A stretch of DNA of 64,000 nt, taken from the NCBI RefSeq assembly GCF_900110415.1, contig NZ_FODR01000006.1, positions 62,001 to 126,000 on the forward strand, given 5' to 3'. Source of the DNA: Mucilaginibacter sp. OK283. GTDB lineage: Bacteria; Bacteroidota; Bacteroidia; Sphingobacteriales; Sphingobacteriaceae. Positions 34,339-42,178 of the stretch are shown in pieces; position 1 is the first letter of the stretch, and the number at the start of each line of letters is the position of its first letter. The notes beneath the pieces are model-generated. The model did not search any database and was not told the DNA's origin. It was given only the letters and a program-made list of their open reading frames with translations. Made by a program: the position numbers and the translations under genes.

Positions 34339-35328
34339 TTGTTAATAGATAATCACGGCCGAAACATCAATTACCTTCGCTTTGCGGTGACCGACAGGTG
34401 CAATCTGCGCTGTTTTTATTGTATGCCAGAGGATGGCCTCAACTGGCTATCCCGTAAGGAACTGATGAGCTACGAGGAAATGCTGCACACCTGTTCCCTG
34501 CTGGTAAAAATGGGCATCCAAAAAATCCGCATTACAGGCGGCGAGCCATTTGTACGCAAGGATATTATGACCCTGCTTACCTCTATTTCGCAACTGGATG
34601 GATTACAGGATTTGAGTATTACCACAAATGGGGTTTTAACTGCACCTTATGTGCCCGAACTTAAAAAGATAGGTATACGATCTGTAAACCTTAGTTTAGA
34701 TACGCTGGATGCTAATCGTTTTTTTACCATTACCCGCCGCGATGAATTTGCTAATGTTATGGCCGCTTTGGAGGCTTTGCTGCACCATGATATCGAGGTG
34801 AAAATAAATGCCGTGGTAATGGACGGCAAAAACACGCAGGATATTATTCCATTGGTTGAAATGACCAAAGACTTGCCCGTAAGTGTAAGGTTTATCGAGG
34901 AAATGCCTTTTAATGGCGACGGGCATATTTATACCGGTTTGCAATGGGATTATGTACGCATCCTGGATGAGATTAAAAATAAATATCCACAGATCCAGAA
35001 ACTAACCGATGCGGCTTACTCCACATCATATAATTACCAGATACCGGGGCATAAAGGTACAATTGGTATCATAGCAGCCTATTCGCGCACGTTTTGTGGT
35101 ACCTGTAACCGGATCAGGATTACCCCGCAGGGCGAATTGAAAACCTGTTTATATGACGATGGCGGGCTTAATATTAAGGATTTGATACGCAACGGTGCCA
35201 GCGATGATGAATTACGGTCGGTTTTGCTGGATGCTTTTGGCAACCGCGCTGCAGATGGCTGGGAGGCCGAAAAATCGCGCGTGGTACACCCCGGGCTTCA
35301 CGAATCAATGGCATCTATCGGGGGGTGA
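34339..35328 (+). CDS. moaA: GTP 3',8-cyclase MoaA
   Basis: 329 aa radical-SAM enzyme. N-terminal cluster motif C21-x3-C25-x2-C28 (TDRCNLRCFYC), C-terminal cluster C253-x2-C256-x13-C270 (FCGTCNRIRI, then LKTCLYDDGG), and the terminal Gly-Gly required for activity (SMASIGG). Together with MoaC it converts GTP to cyclic pyranopterin monophosphate. The start is the TTG at 34339: MLIDNHGR is the family's usual N-terminus, and no in-frame ATG or GTG lies between the upstream stop near 34306 and this codon. Confidence 0.93.
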   Translation: MLIDNHGRNINYLRFAVTDRCNLRCFYCMPEDGLNWLSRKELMSYEEMLHTCSLLVKMGIQKIRITGGEPFVRKDIMTLLTSISQLDGLQDLSITTNGVLTAPYVPELKKIGIRSVNLSLDTLDANRFFTITRRDEFANVMAALEALLHHDIEVKINAVVMDGKNTQDIIPLVEMTKDLPVSVRFIEEMPFNGDGHIYTGLQWDYVRILDEIKNKYPQIQKLTDAAYSTSYNYQIPGHKGTIGIIAAYSRTFCGTCNRIRITPQGELKTCLYDDGGLNIKDLIRNGASDDELRSVLLDAFGNRAADGWEAEKSRVVHPGLHESMASIGG

Positions 35329-35329
35329 T

Positions 35330-35535
35330 GAGCTTAAGGCTGTAAGCTAAAAATAAAAAAACAGACCGTCATTGCGAGGTACGAAGCAATCCACACCTTA
35401 CAGAGTGGCTTTGCAAATCCGATCTGCATAGTTTGAGATTGCTTCGTACCTCGCAATGACGCGTGGACATGTGTTTCATTTGAAGTATAAGATCAACGAA
35501 AACGCTTTAGGCTTTCTGCCTTTAGCTTTTAGCTA
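35330..35535. repeat. Nested repeat region between moaA and moeA
   Basis: Outer words AGCTTAAGGCTGTAAGCT (start) and TTTAGGCTTTCTGCCTTTAGCT (split: TTTAGGCTTTC and TGCCTTTAGCT) are imperfectly complementary. Within them lies an exact 25-base inverted repeat, arms 35367-35391 and 35437-35461, with the core GTCATTGCGAGGTACGAAGC. The CGTCATTGCGAGG word is a dispersed bacterial repeat by memory. Nothing else codes here. Confidence 0.72.
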
Positions 35536-35540
35536 AAACT

Positions 35541-36737
35541 ATGACAACTGTTGAACAAGCTGAAAAACTAATACTTGCCCAGGTAAAAGATTATGGTGAT
35601 GAAACCGTACCCTTTGAACAGGCTTTAGGTAAAGTTTTGGCCGAACCAATAAAGGCTGACCGCGACCTGCCACCCTTTAACCGGGTAACTATGGATGGCA
35701 TAGCCATTAATTACCAGGCTGTTGAAAACGGCATCTGCACGTTCCATATAAAGGCCACCCAGGCTGCGGGCGATGTGCCTGTTGAAATTACCGATCGCAA
35801 CGAGTGTATCGAGATTATGACCGGGGCGGTTTTGCCATCGTCGGTCAATACGGTTATCCGTTACGAGGACCTGGAGATGAGGGCGGGGTTAGCCAGTATT
35901 AAAGTGGATGGGATTAAGCAAGGGCAAAATATCCATATCCAGGGCGCCGACAAAAAACAGCATGAGGTATTGGCAGCTTCGGGTCAATTGGTTACACCGG
36001 CTATCATTAGCCTGGCTGCATCGGTTGGTAAAACTCATTTGCTGGTGAAAAAAATGCCCAAAGTGATCATTATATCATCGGGCGATGAACTGGTAGATGT
36101 GCATGAAACACCTTCGCCCTACCAGATTCGTAAATCAAATAGCTACACGGTTAAAGCGGTTTTGCAGCAATATGGCCTGCAGCCGGATATCCTGCATATT
36201 CCGGATGATCCTGAAATTACAAAGGCCCAAATTCAACAATGCCTGCTAAATTACGATGTGCTGCTGCTAAGCGGAGGTATTTCTATGGGCAAGTTTGATT
36301 ATATCCCCCAGGCATTGGAAGATTTGCGGGCAGAGAAAATTTTTCATAAAGTAGCACAGCGCCCCGGTAAGCCGTTTTGGTTTGGCAGGTACCAGGATAA
36401 AGCCCTGGTTTTTGCCTTTCCCGGCAACCCTGTAGCCACATTTATGTGCCTGCACCGGTATTTTTTAACCTGGTTAAATGCAACCCTCGGTTTGGCCGAA
36501 CAATCGCCGGTTTATGCTGTTTTAGCTAAAGATTTTAAGTTTCAGCCCCCTTTACAATACTATTTGCAGGTGAAACTGAACAGTAATTTACAAGGACAAT
36601 TAATAGCATCGCCTGTAGAAGGAAATGGTTCGGGCGATTTTGCTAACTTAGCAGATACCGAAGCTTTTTTAGAATTACCCATGGAAAGGGTTGATTTTAA
36701 GCAGGGGGAGGTGTTTAGGATATGGAAGTTTGTCTGA
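35541..36737 (+). CDS. moeA: Molybdopterin molybdotransferase MoeA
   Basis: 398 aa. MoeA fold landmarks: PPFNRVTMDGIAI at about residues 52-65, TGAVLPSSVNTVIRYED, ISSGDELVDV, the GG-containing LLSGGISMGKFDYI, and PGNPVATFM. Inserts molybdate into adenylated molybdopterin. The TGA stop codon at 36735-36737 is part of the dispersed repeat element that begins at 36729, so the gene terminates inside the repeat. Length is normal for the family (about 400), so the C-terminus is not lost. Confidence 0.93.
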   Translation: MTTVEQAEKLILAQVKDYGDETVPFEQALGKVLAEPIKADRDLPPFNRVTMDGIAINYQAVENGICTFHIKATQAAGDVPVEITDRNECIEIMTGAVLPSSVNTVIRYEDLEMRAGLASIKVDGIKQGQNIHIQGADKKQHEVLAASGQLVTPAIISLAASVGKTHLLVKKMPKVIIISSGDELVDVHETPSPYQIRKSNSYTVKAVLQQYGLQPDILHIPDDPEITKAQIQQCLLNYDVLLLSGGISMGKFDYIPQALEDLRAEKIFHKVAQRPGKPFWFGRYQDKALVFAFPGNPVATFMCLHRYFLTWLNATLGLAEQSPVYAVLAKDFKFQPPLQYYLQVKLNSNLQGQLIASPVEGNGSGDFANLADTEAFLELPMERVDFKQGEVFRIWKFV

Positions 36738-36846
36738 ACCGGAATTTCAGGAATTTATAGAATTTACTGAATTATTTCCGCAATTATAAATTACCGTTTG
36801 CAAAGCAATTCTTAAATTCTAAAAATTCGTTTAATTCGAGTTCAGA
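36729..36846. repeat. TTGTCTGAACCGGAATTT repeat element, copy 2
   Basis: Same boundaries as the copy at 18106-18205: left end GTCTGAACCGGAATTT, right end TTCGAGTTCAGA, with iterated GAATTT words between. It contains the stop codon of moeA and ends 10 bases before the moaC start. Confidence 0.75.
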
Positions 36847-36856
36847 TAAAATTATA

Positions 36857-37327
36857 ATGTTAACCCACATAGATAAACAAGGTAACCCATCAATAGTTGA
36901 TGTATCTGCAAAACAGGTAACTCATCGTACCGCAACGGCACGTAGCATTGTTGTTTTGCCCGATGAGGTGTTGCAGCACCTGGCAGATGGTGATCTGATC
37001 AGCAAAAAAGGTCCTGTTTTCCAAACAGCGATAATTGCAGGCATCATGGCCGCCAAAAAAACCGGCGAGCTGATTCCGCTTTGTCACCCTTTGGGTATGG
37101 ATAATTGCCAGGTTACAGTTGAAGTAAATGAGCAGCAGGAAATTGTGATTGAATGTACGGCGAGCATTACTGCCAAAACGGGTATCGAGATGGAAGCACT
37201 TGTAGGCGCGTCTGTAGCGGCGCTTACCGTTTATGATATGTGCAAGGCCATGAGCCATGATATTGTGATAAAAGAAACCAAACTGATAGCAAAAACAGGA
37301 GGTAAACGTGATTTTAAAAGAGCATAA
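36857..37327 (+). CDS. moaC: Cyclic pyranopterin monophosphate synthase MoaC
   Basis: 156 aa. Signature ELIPLCHPLGMDNCQVTVE (split: ELIPLCHPLGMD), EMEALVGASVAALTVYDMCKA and DIVIKETKL. Works with MoaA in cyclic pyranopterin formation. It overlaps the following MobA-like gene by 20 bases, indicating coupled translation. Confidence 0.94.
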   Translation: MLTHIDKQGNPSIVDVSAKQVTHRTATARSIVVLPDEVLQHLADGDLISKKGPVFQTAIIAGIMAAKKTGELIPLCHPLGMDNCQVTVEVNEQQEIVIECTASITAKTGIEMEALVGASVAALTVYDMCKAMSHDIVIKETKLIAKTGGKRDFKRA

Positions 37328-38492
37328 CCCCGAAGGCAGGCATAAAAAACACGCCAAACTGGCAAGGCCTTCCACCGGGAATTTTGGAAGAAACGAGTGG
37401 GCAATTGTTGGCGGGCCATGTACGGTAATAAAATTACTGGCCGATGATGTAATAGCTGCTTTATCTGCAAGCTATAAATGTGCTTATGCCGATACTGCGC
37501 ACAATCATGATATTACACAGTTACCAGGCAGATTGGCAAGTGGTGCTATAGTAGATTATACCGACCAGGTAAATTATCAGCAATTTAATTTTCAAAACCT
37601 GCTGATGCCTTACCAGCTTAAACAGCAATTTGCCAATGCCGACCTGGTACTGGTGAATGGTAACCACCAGCAGGCAAATGCGCAGGTTGTTATTATCGAT
37701 ATTAATAAAAAGGCATCACTACAAAAACGGGTTGAACAGTTAACCAACGTACAACTGTTTTTATTAGCCGATTACAGCGACGAACCTTTTGATTTTATAA
37801 AAGAGGCTATCCCAAACTGGCAACAGATCCCCATTTATAAATTAGCAGACAGGGAAAGGATCATAGCTTTTTTTGAAACCAATTTGCAACAGGTAAGGCC
37901 TGTACTAAACGGATTGGTGTTGGCCGGCGGACAAAGCCTGCGTATGGGTTTTGATAAAGGGAACGTAAACTGGCATGGCAAAGCCCAGCGCTACCACATG
38001 GCCGATATGTTAAAGCCTTTCTGCAACGAAGTTTTTATATCCTGCAGGTCCGGTCAGCAAGGTGAAATAGATAAGCAATACCCATCGCTGGAAGACACCT
38101 TTACGGGGCTTGGCCCTTTTGGGGCGATATTATCGGCATTTCGGGAAAAACCGGATAGCGCCTGGCTGGTTATCGCCTGCGATCTGCCTTTGATGGATGA
38201 GGGTACCTTGCGTAATTTGGTAGCCTGGCGTAACAGTTCTTCTGTCGCTACAGCCTACCACAGCCCGGTAACAGATTTTCCTGAACCGCTTATTGCCATT
38301 TGGGAGCCGAAAAGTTATCCTGTGTTATTGTCCTATTTGGCGCAAGGATATTCTTGCCCGCGTAAGGTGCTCATCAATACCGATATTACACTATTAAACC
38401 CGCCGGAACCGGAGGCGTTAACCAATGTGAACACACCGGATGAACTGGAAAAAATAAAACGGGTTATACACCAAAAAACAGCCACAAGCTAA
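37308..38492 (+). CDS. Fusion of degenerate MobB-like domain and MobA guanylyltransferase domain
   Basis: 394 aa. Residues about 28-195 look like MobB (a GTPase of cofactor synthesis) by position and the AYADTAHNHDIT segment, but the Walker A loop reads GGPCTVIK: the Lys (K42) is kept while the Gly and Thr around it are replaced. Residues 201-394 are MobA: LVLAGGQSLRMGFDKG and IACDLPLMDE. MobA converts molybdopterin to bis-MGD with GTP, matching the YdeP-type enzyme downstream. The N-terminal half has probably lost nucleotide binding. It overlaps moaC (20 bases) and meets moeB in TAATG. Confidence 0.75.
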   Translation: MILKEHNPEGRHKKHAKLARPSTGNFGRNEWAIVGGPCTVIKLLADDVIAALSASYKCAYADTAHNHDITQLPGRLASGAIVDYTDQVNYQQFNFQNLLMPYQLKQQFANADLVLVNGNHQQANAQVVIIDINKKASLQKRVEQLTNVQLFLLADYSDEPFDFIKEAIPNWQQIPIYKLADRERIIAFFETNLQQVRPVLNGLVLAGGQSLRMGFDKGNVNWHGKAQRYHMADMLKPFCNEVFISCRSGQQGEIDKQYPSLEDTFTGLGPFGAILSAFREKPDSAWLVIACDLPLMDEGTLRNLVAWRNSSSVATAYHSPVTDFPEPLIAIWEPKSYPVLLSYLAQGYSCPRKVLINTDITLLNPPEPEALTNVNTPDELEKIKRVIHQKTATS

Positions 38493-39547
38493 TGGATACC
38501 GATGATCTGAGATATAGCTGCCAAATTGCCCTGCCTGGTTTCAGCGAAGCCATACAGCAGCTATTGCAGCAGGCAAAAGTACTGATAGTAGGAGCGGGAG
38601 GGTTGGGTTGCCCCGCAGCACAGTACCTTACATCAACAGGAGTTGGTACAATAGGCATCGCCGATTTTGACGTGGTATCTGTAAGTAACCTGCACCGCCA
38701 GGTTTTGTATACGCCTGAGGATATTGGAAAGGAAAAAACCACGCTTGCCTGCCAGCGTTTGCAAAAACAAAATCCGGGTATAAAACTGGTACCTCACAGG
38801 GATAAGATAACTTCGGCCAATGTTTTAGATATAGTAAACCGGTACGATATTGTAGTTGATGGCACCGACAACTTTGAAACCCGTTATTTATTAAATGATG
38901 CCTGTGTTTTAAGTGGGAAACCTTTGGTTTACGGTGCCATTTACCAGTTTGAAGGCCAGGTAGCTGTATGGAACGTACTTAATAAGGATGGGCAAAGGTC
39001 GCCTAATTACCGCGATCTTTTCCCCGAGGTGGATGCCACCCAGATCCCTAATTGTACAGAAGGTGGTGTGATCCCTACGTTGGCAGGTATTATTGGCAGT
39101 ATGCAGGCCAACGAGGTAATTAAATACATCACCAAAACCGGCGAACTGCTTGCCGGTAAAGTATTGATCTTTGATGCTCAAAGCATGCAGAGCCGCATCA
39201 TTAAAATTGGCTTGATCACCAAAACACATATCAGGCATTTGGCTGCTACAATTACTTTTTCAACCATATCTGCAGAAGAACTTAAAAGGCGCATGCAGGA
39301 AGATGATACTATCGAACTGATTGACGTACGTACAATTCAGGAGCGTGATGCCTATGATATTGGCGGTACGCATATTCCTTTAGACGAGCTGGAAGAGGAT
39401 ATGCCATACTTCACCAGTACCAATACTAAAGTGTTGTACTGCTCAACCGGCAAAAGAAGCGCCGAAGCGGTAAAGCTGATCCTGAAAAGAATTCCCGAGG
39501 CTGATGTGTTATCGCTGGAAGGTGGGTTGAGTTTATATACAGAATAG
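38492..39547 (+). CDS. moeB: MoeB-type adenylyltransferase with C-terminal rhodanese domain
   Basis: 351 aa. E1-like domain with GAGGLG (34-39), D58, and IPNCTEGGV carrying the catalytic-type Cys188; rhodanese domain (about 260-351) with active-site loop CSTGKRS (C317). It activates the MoaD C-terminal Gly-Gly by adenylation and can transfer sulfur to it, as in MoeZ/MoeBR. The zinc-binding CxxC that normally precedes the catalytic Cys is replaced (SPNYRD, residues 170-175), and no second CxxC is present, so it is a Zn-less variant. It follows the MobA-like gene with a one-base overlap. Confidence 0.9.
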   Translation: MDTDDLRYSCQIALPGFSEAIQQLLQQAKVLIVGAGGLGCPAAQYLTSTGVGTIGIADFDVVSVSNLHRQVLYTPEDIGKEKTTLACQRLQKQNPGIKLVPHRDKITSANVLDIVNRYDIVVDGTDNFETRYLLNDACVLSGKPLVYGAIYQFEGQVAVWNVLNKDGQRSPNYRDLFPEVDATQIPNCTEGGVIPTLAGIIGSMQANEVIKYITKTGELLAGKVLIFDAQSMQSRIIKIGLITKTHIRHLAATITFSTISAEELKRRMQEDDTIELIDVRTIQERDAYDIGGTHIPLDELEEDMPYFTSTNTKVLYCSTGKRSAEAVKLILKRIPEADVLSLEGGLSLYTE

Positions 39548-39629
39548 GCTGATGATATGTTTCCTGTGGGTAAAATACTGTCCGTTTACTTATAAAATCC
39601 GAAATAGTAAATCCCAAATCCGAAATTAA

Positions 39630-40067
39630 TCAAGGATGTGCTGCCACCCATACCTCGCCATCTTCAAAAGCCTCCTTTTTCCAGATGGGTACTGTTTGTT
39701 TAAGGGTATCTATGATGTAGCGGCAGGCCTCAAATGCCGCATCCCGGTGGGCGGCAGATACAGCTATGATCACCGGTATTTCGCCAATTTGTAACTCGCC
39801 TGTACGGTGGTGGATTAATACTTTCTGTACCGGCCATTTGTCAAAAACTTTGTTGGCTATCTTTTCCATTTCGCTTATCGCCATAGGTGCATAAGCTTCA
39901 AAATCGAGTTTTAAAACCGCTTTGCCTTTGGTGGCATTGCGTACTGTACCAATAAATACATCTATCCCGCCAGATTCCGGCGACATTACCCAGTCAATAC
40001 AGGATTGCGCATTCAGGCTTTCCGCAGAAAGTAATACTTGTATATTGTTCATGGATTGCTTAATCAA
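39630..40067 (-). CDS. moaE: Molybdopterin synthase catalytic subunit MoaE
   Basis: 145 aa. Conserved VGTVRN-type GTVRNATKG, HHRTGELQIGEIPVIIAV and the C-terminal PIWKKEAFEDGEVWV with the active Lys residues. It pairs with MoaD to insert the dithiolene sulfurs. It starts 8 bases inside the end of the upstream N-acetyltransferase gene on the same strand, so moaD, acetyltransferase and moaE may share a transcript. Confidence 0.94.
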   Translation of the reverse strand: MIKQSMNNIQVLLSAESLNAQSCIDWVMSPESGGIDVFIGTVRNATKGKAVLKLDFEAYAPMAISEMEKIANKVFDKWPVQKVLIHHRTGELQIGEIPVIIAVSAAHRDAAFEACRYIIDTLKQTVPIWKKEAFEDGEVWVAAHP

Positions 40068-40488
40068 TTAACGATTTCATCAAATACTTTGGCGACTCAT
40101 GGTAACCCTGGCGCTCATAAAAACGATGCGCACCAACCCGGCGCGAATGGCAATGCACCTCTATCCGGTCGCATTTTTTTTCGGTAGCCAAATTGGTAAA
40201 ATATTCCTCCAATAATTTTCCAACTCCTTTGCTGCGGGCATTCTCGTCCACGGCAAAACAACTTATCCTTGCAAAACTGCCTTTAACTACCAATTGTGTT
40301 AAAAAATCAAAAGCAATAAAGCCTGCAACCTGCCCATCCAATTCATAAACCAAAACTTCCGATTGTGGCTGGCCAAGCATTTGTTCCAGGTTTTTAGCTA
40401 AAAAAGCTTCCGTGCCTGGATAGCCCAATTGATTTAGCAAGTTTGATATAGCAGACTGATCGGCTAAAGTGGCTCTTCTGATACTCAT
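40060..40488 (-). CDS. GNAT-family N-acetyltransferase
   Basis: 142 aa from the ATG at 40488 (MSIRRATLADQ); the frame extends further upstream to 40536, but that stretch is not family-like. Acetyl-CoA loop in ISCFAVDENARSKGVGKLL, with C-terminal HRFYERQGYHES. Substrate unknown. Its position between moaD and moaE with an 8-base overlap suggests co-expression with cofactor synthesis, possibly by chance. Confidence 0.85.
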   Translation of the reverse strand: MSIRRATLADQSAISNLLNQLGYPGTEAFLAKNLEQMLGQPQSEVLVYELDGQVAGFIAFDFLTQLVVKGSFARISCFAVDENARSKGVGKLLEEYFTNLATEKKCDRIEVHCHSRRVGAHRFYERQGYHESPKYLMKSLID

Positions 40489-40546
40489 TTTTTTATGATA
40501 AAAGACTGAAGGAATATGAATTGAAAGAACAAGCAAACAGGAAATA

Positions 40547-40600
40547 AATCCTTGCTCCTTTGTCCAAAAGTCCTTTGTCCGAAAGTCTCCAAGTCCCCAA
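40547..40600. repeat. CCTTTGTCC micro-repeat between acetyltransferase and moaD
   Basis: The words TTGCTCCTTTGTCC, AAAAGTCCTTTGTCC and GAAAGTCTCCAAGTCCCC are iterated in the gap. No opposite arm was recognised. Confidence 0.4.
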
Positions 40601-40603
40601 AAA

Positions 40604-40846
40604 CTATCCCCCGCTTACCGGCGGAATAATGGCTATTTCGTCGCGTTCGTGGATGGTATCGCCGGGTAAAGCATATTCGTTATTTACCGCAACCATATAC
40701 GATGCCAATTGCTTTAAGCGTGGATATTGCTGCTCAAGTACATACTTTAAATTGTAAATGGTAGCGTCATTTGTTAATTCCAAACTTACCAGCGAACTTC
40801 CGAATATCTCCTTTGTTACACCAAATGCCAGCACATTGATCTTCAT
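40604..40846 (-). CDS. moaD: Molybdopterin synthase sulfur-carrier subunit MoaD
   Basis: 80 aa ubiquitin-like protein ending in the functional Gly-Gly (IIPPVSGG). VNNEYALPGDTIHERDEIAIIPP is the family's C-terminal half. Thiocarboxylated at the last Gly by the MoeB partner and passes sulfur to MoaE. Divergent from fdhD across a 125-base gap. Confidence 0.94.
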   Translation of the reverse strand: MKINVLAFGVTKEIFGSSLVSLELTNDATIYNLKYVLEQQYPRLKQLASYMVAVNNEYALPGDTIHERDEIAIIPPVSGG

Positions 40847-40971
40847 CCCTCAAAATTAGGGCAAAATGAGATATAATATACCATAGAATTTTAAATAATT
40901 GATATTCAAAAACTCACCCTTTAGCCAAGCGGCTGACTAAACAACTTGTGTGCTAAATTGTATATTTACAT

Positions 40972-41841
40972 ATGGCCGTCAAATCCACACATCAAATACC
41001 TGTTGTTAAAGTTACAGCTGCAACCAACATCCGGGCAACCGATGCGCTTGCTGTTGAAGAACCTTTAGAGATAAGGCTGGAGTACGGAAAAGAAGGGCAG
41101 CGGCAGGTACAGAATATTTCGGTTACTATGCGTACGCCGGGGCACGATGCCGAACTTGCAAACGGTTTTTTATTTACAGAAGGTATTATAAAAGATGCGG
41201 ATGATATTACATCAACCGCTCATTGCTTTATTGCCTGTGCCGAAAATAAGGAGAATGTGATCCAGGTTACCTTAAATCCCGGTGTTGTACCACTCCTGCA
41301 AAATAGCGGGCGTAATTTTTATACCACATCAAGCTGCGGGGTATGCGGCAAAGGCTCTATAGACGCCATTCGCACGGTGAGTAATTTTACCGGCCTGGTG
41401 GCAGATCATGATGCCGTGGCTGCGGAGATTTTATACCGGCTACCCTTTATTTTACAAAGGAACCAGCGCGTATTTGCTGATACCGGCGGTTTGCATGCAT
41501 CGGCTTTATTCACCACGCAAGGCGAATTATTATTGTTGCGGGAGGACGTAGGCAGGCACAATGCGGTTGACAAATTGATAGGGGCGGCCCTTGGTTATGG
41601 CTGGCTCCCCCTGCAGCAAACCATATTGCTTTTAAGCGGCAGGGCAAGTTTTGAGCTGGTACAAAAGGCGGTTATGGCCGGCATTAATATTATTGCGGCT
41701 GTAGGCGCTCCGTCAAGCCTGGCCGTACAATTAGCCGAAGAATTTAACATTACCCTGATAGGTTTCCTGCGCGATGAGCGTTTTAATATTTACACCGCGG
41801 CACACCGCGTATTGATACCAAATTATGAAAATACGTATTAA
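40972..41841 (+). CDS. fdhD: Sulfurtransferase FdhD
   Basis: 289 aa. TTSSCGVCGKGSI contains the catalytic Cys pair C122-x2-C125, and DVGRHNAVDKLIG and GRASFELVQKA complete the family pattern. FdhD carries sulfur from cysteine desulfurase to the bis-MGD cofactor of formate-dehydrogenase-type enzymes. It overlaps the following small gene by 17 bases, which in turn meets the molybdoenzyme gene in a TGATG junction, giving a three-gene unit. Confidence 0.95.
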   Translation: MAVKSTHQIPVVKVTAATNIRATDALAVEEPLEIRLEYGKEGQRQVQNISVTMRTPGHDAELANGFLFTEGIIKDADDITSTAHCFIACAENKENVIQVTLNPGVVPLLQNSGRNFYTTSSCGVCGKGSIDAIRTVSNFTGLVADHDAVAAEILYRLPFILQRNQRVFADTGGLHASALFTTQGELLLLREDVGRHNAVDKLIGAALGYGWLPLQQTILLLSGRASFELVQKAVMAGINIIAAVGAPSSLAVQLAEEFNITLIGFLRDERFNIYTAAHRVLIPNYENTY

Positions 41842-42178
41842 AGGCAATTCATTAAGATACAGGCTTACCAAAAGCGATGTAGCGCAACTGGCGGAGGAAG
41901 GCCATATGCAGGAAGAAGTTGACTTTGGTGGCCAGCAGCTATACTATGCCATTAAAGCGGTTGAGGATGATCACCTGTCGTCGATATTCAGGGAAAATAC
42001 CATTATCCTGTTTGTACCGAATGATGTGATCAAAGAGCTTGCGGAAACTGATAAGGTTGGTTTTGAAGGCAAACATGGCAGCCTGCACTTATTGGTAGAA
42101 AAAGATTTTACCTGCCTGGATAATGTAGCCGAAGATCAGAGCGACAACTACCCCAATCCTTTAGCCGATAAAAAGTGA
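41825..42178 (+). CDS. Small conserved protein linked to FdhD and the YdeP-type enzyme
   Basis: 117 aa. N-terminal MKIRIKGNSLRYRLTKSDVAQL, and later FVPNDVIKEL and GKHGSLHLLVEKDFTCLD. It overlaps both neighbours: fdhD by 17 bases and the next start at TGATG. I know this protein type only as an unnamed DUF family (DUF7009 by memory, uncertain). The strict linkage suggests a chaperone or assembly factor for the molybdoenzyme. No motif indicates catalysis. Confidence 0.65.
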   Translation: MKIRIKGNSLRYRLTKSDVAQLAEEGHMQEEVDFGGQQLYYAIKAVEDDHLSSIFRENTIILFVPNDVIKELAETDKVGFEGKHGSLHLLVEKDFTCLDNVAEDQSDNYPNPLADKK

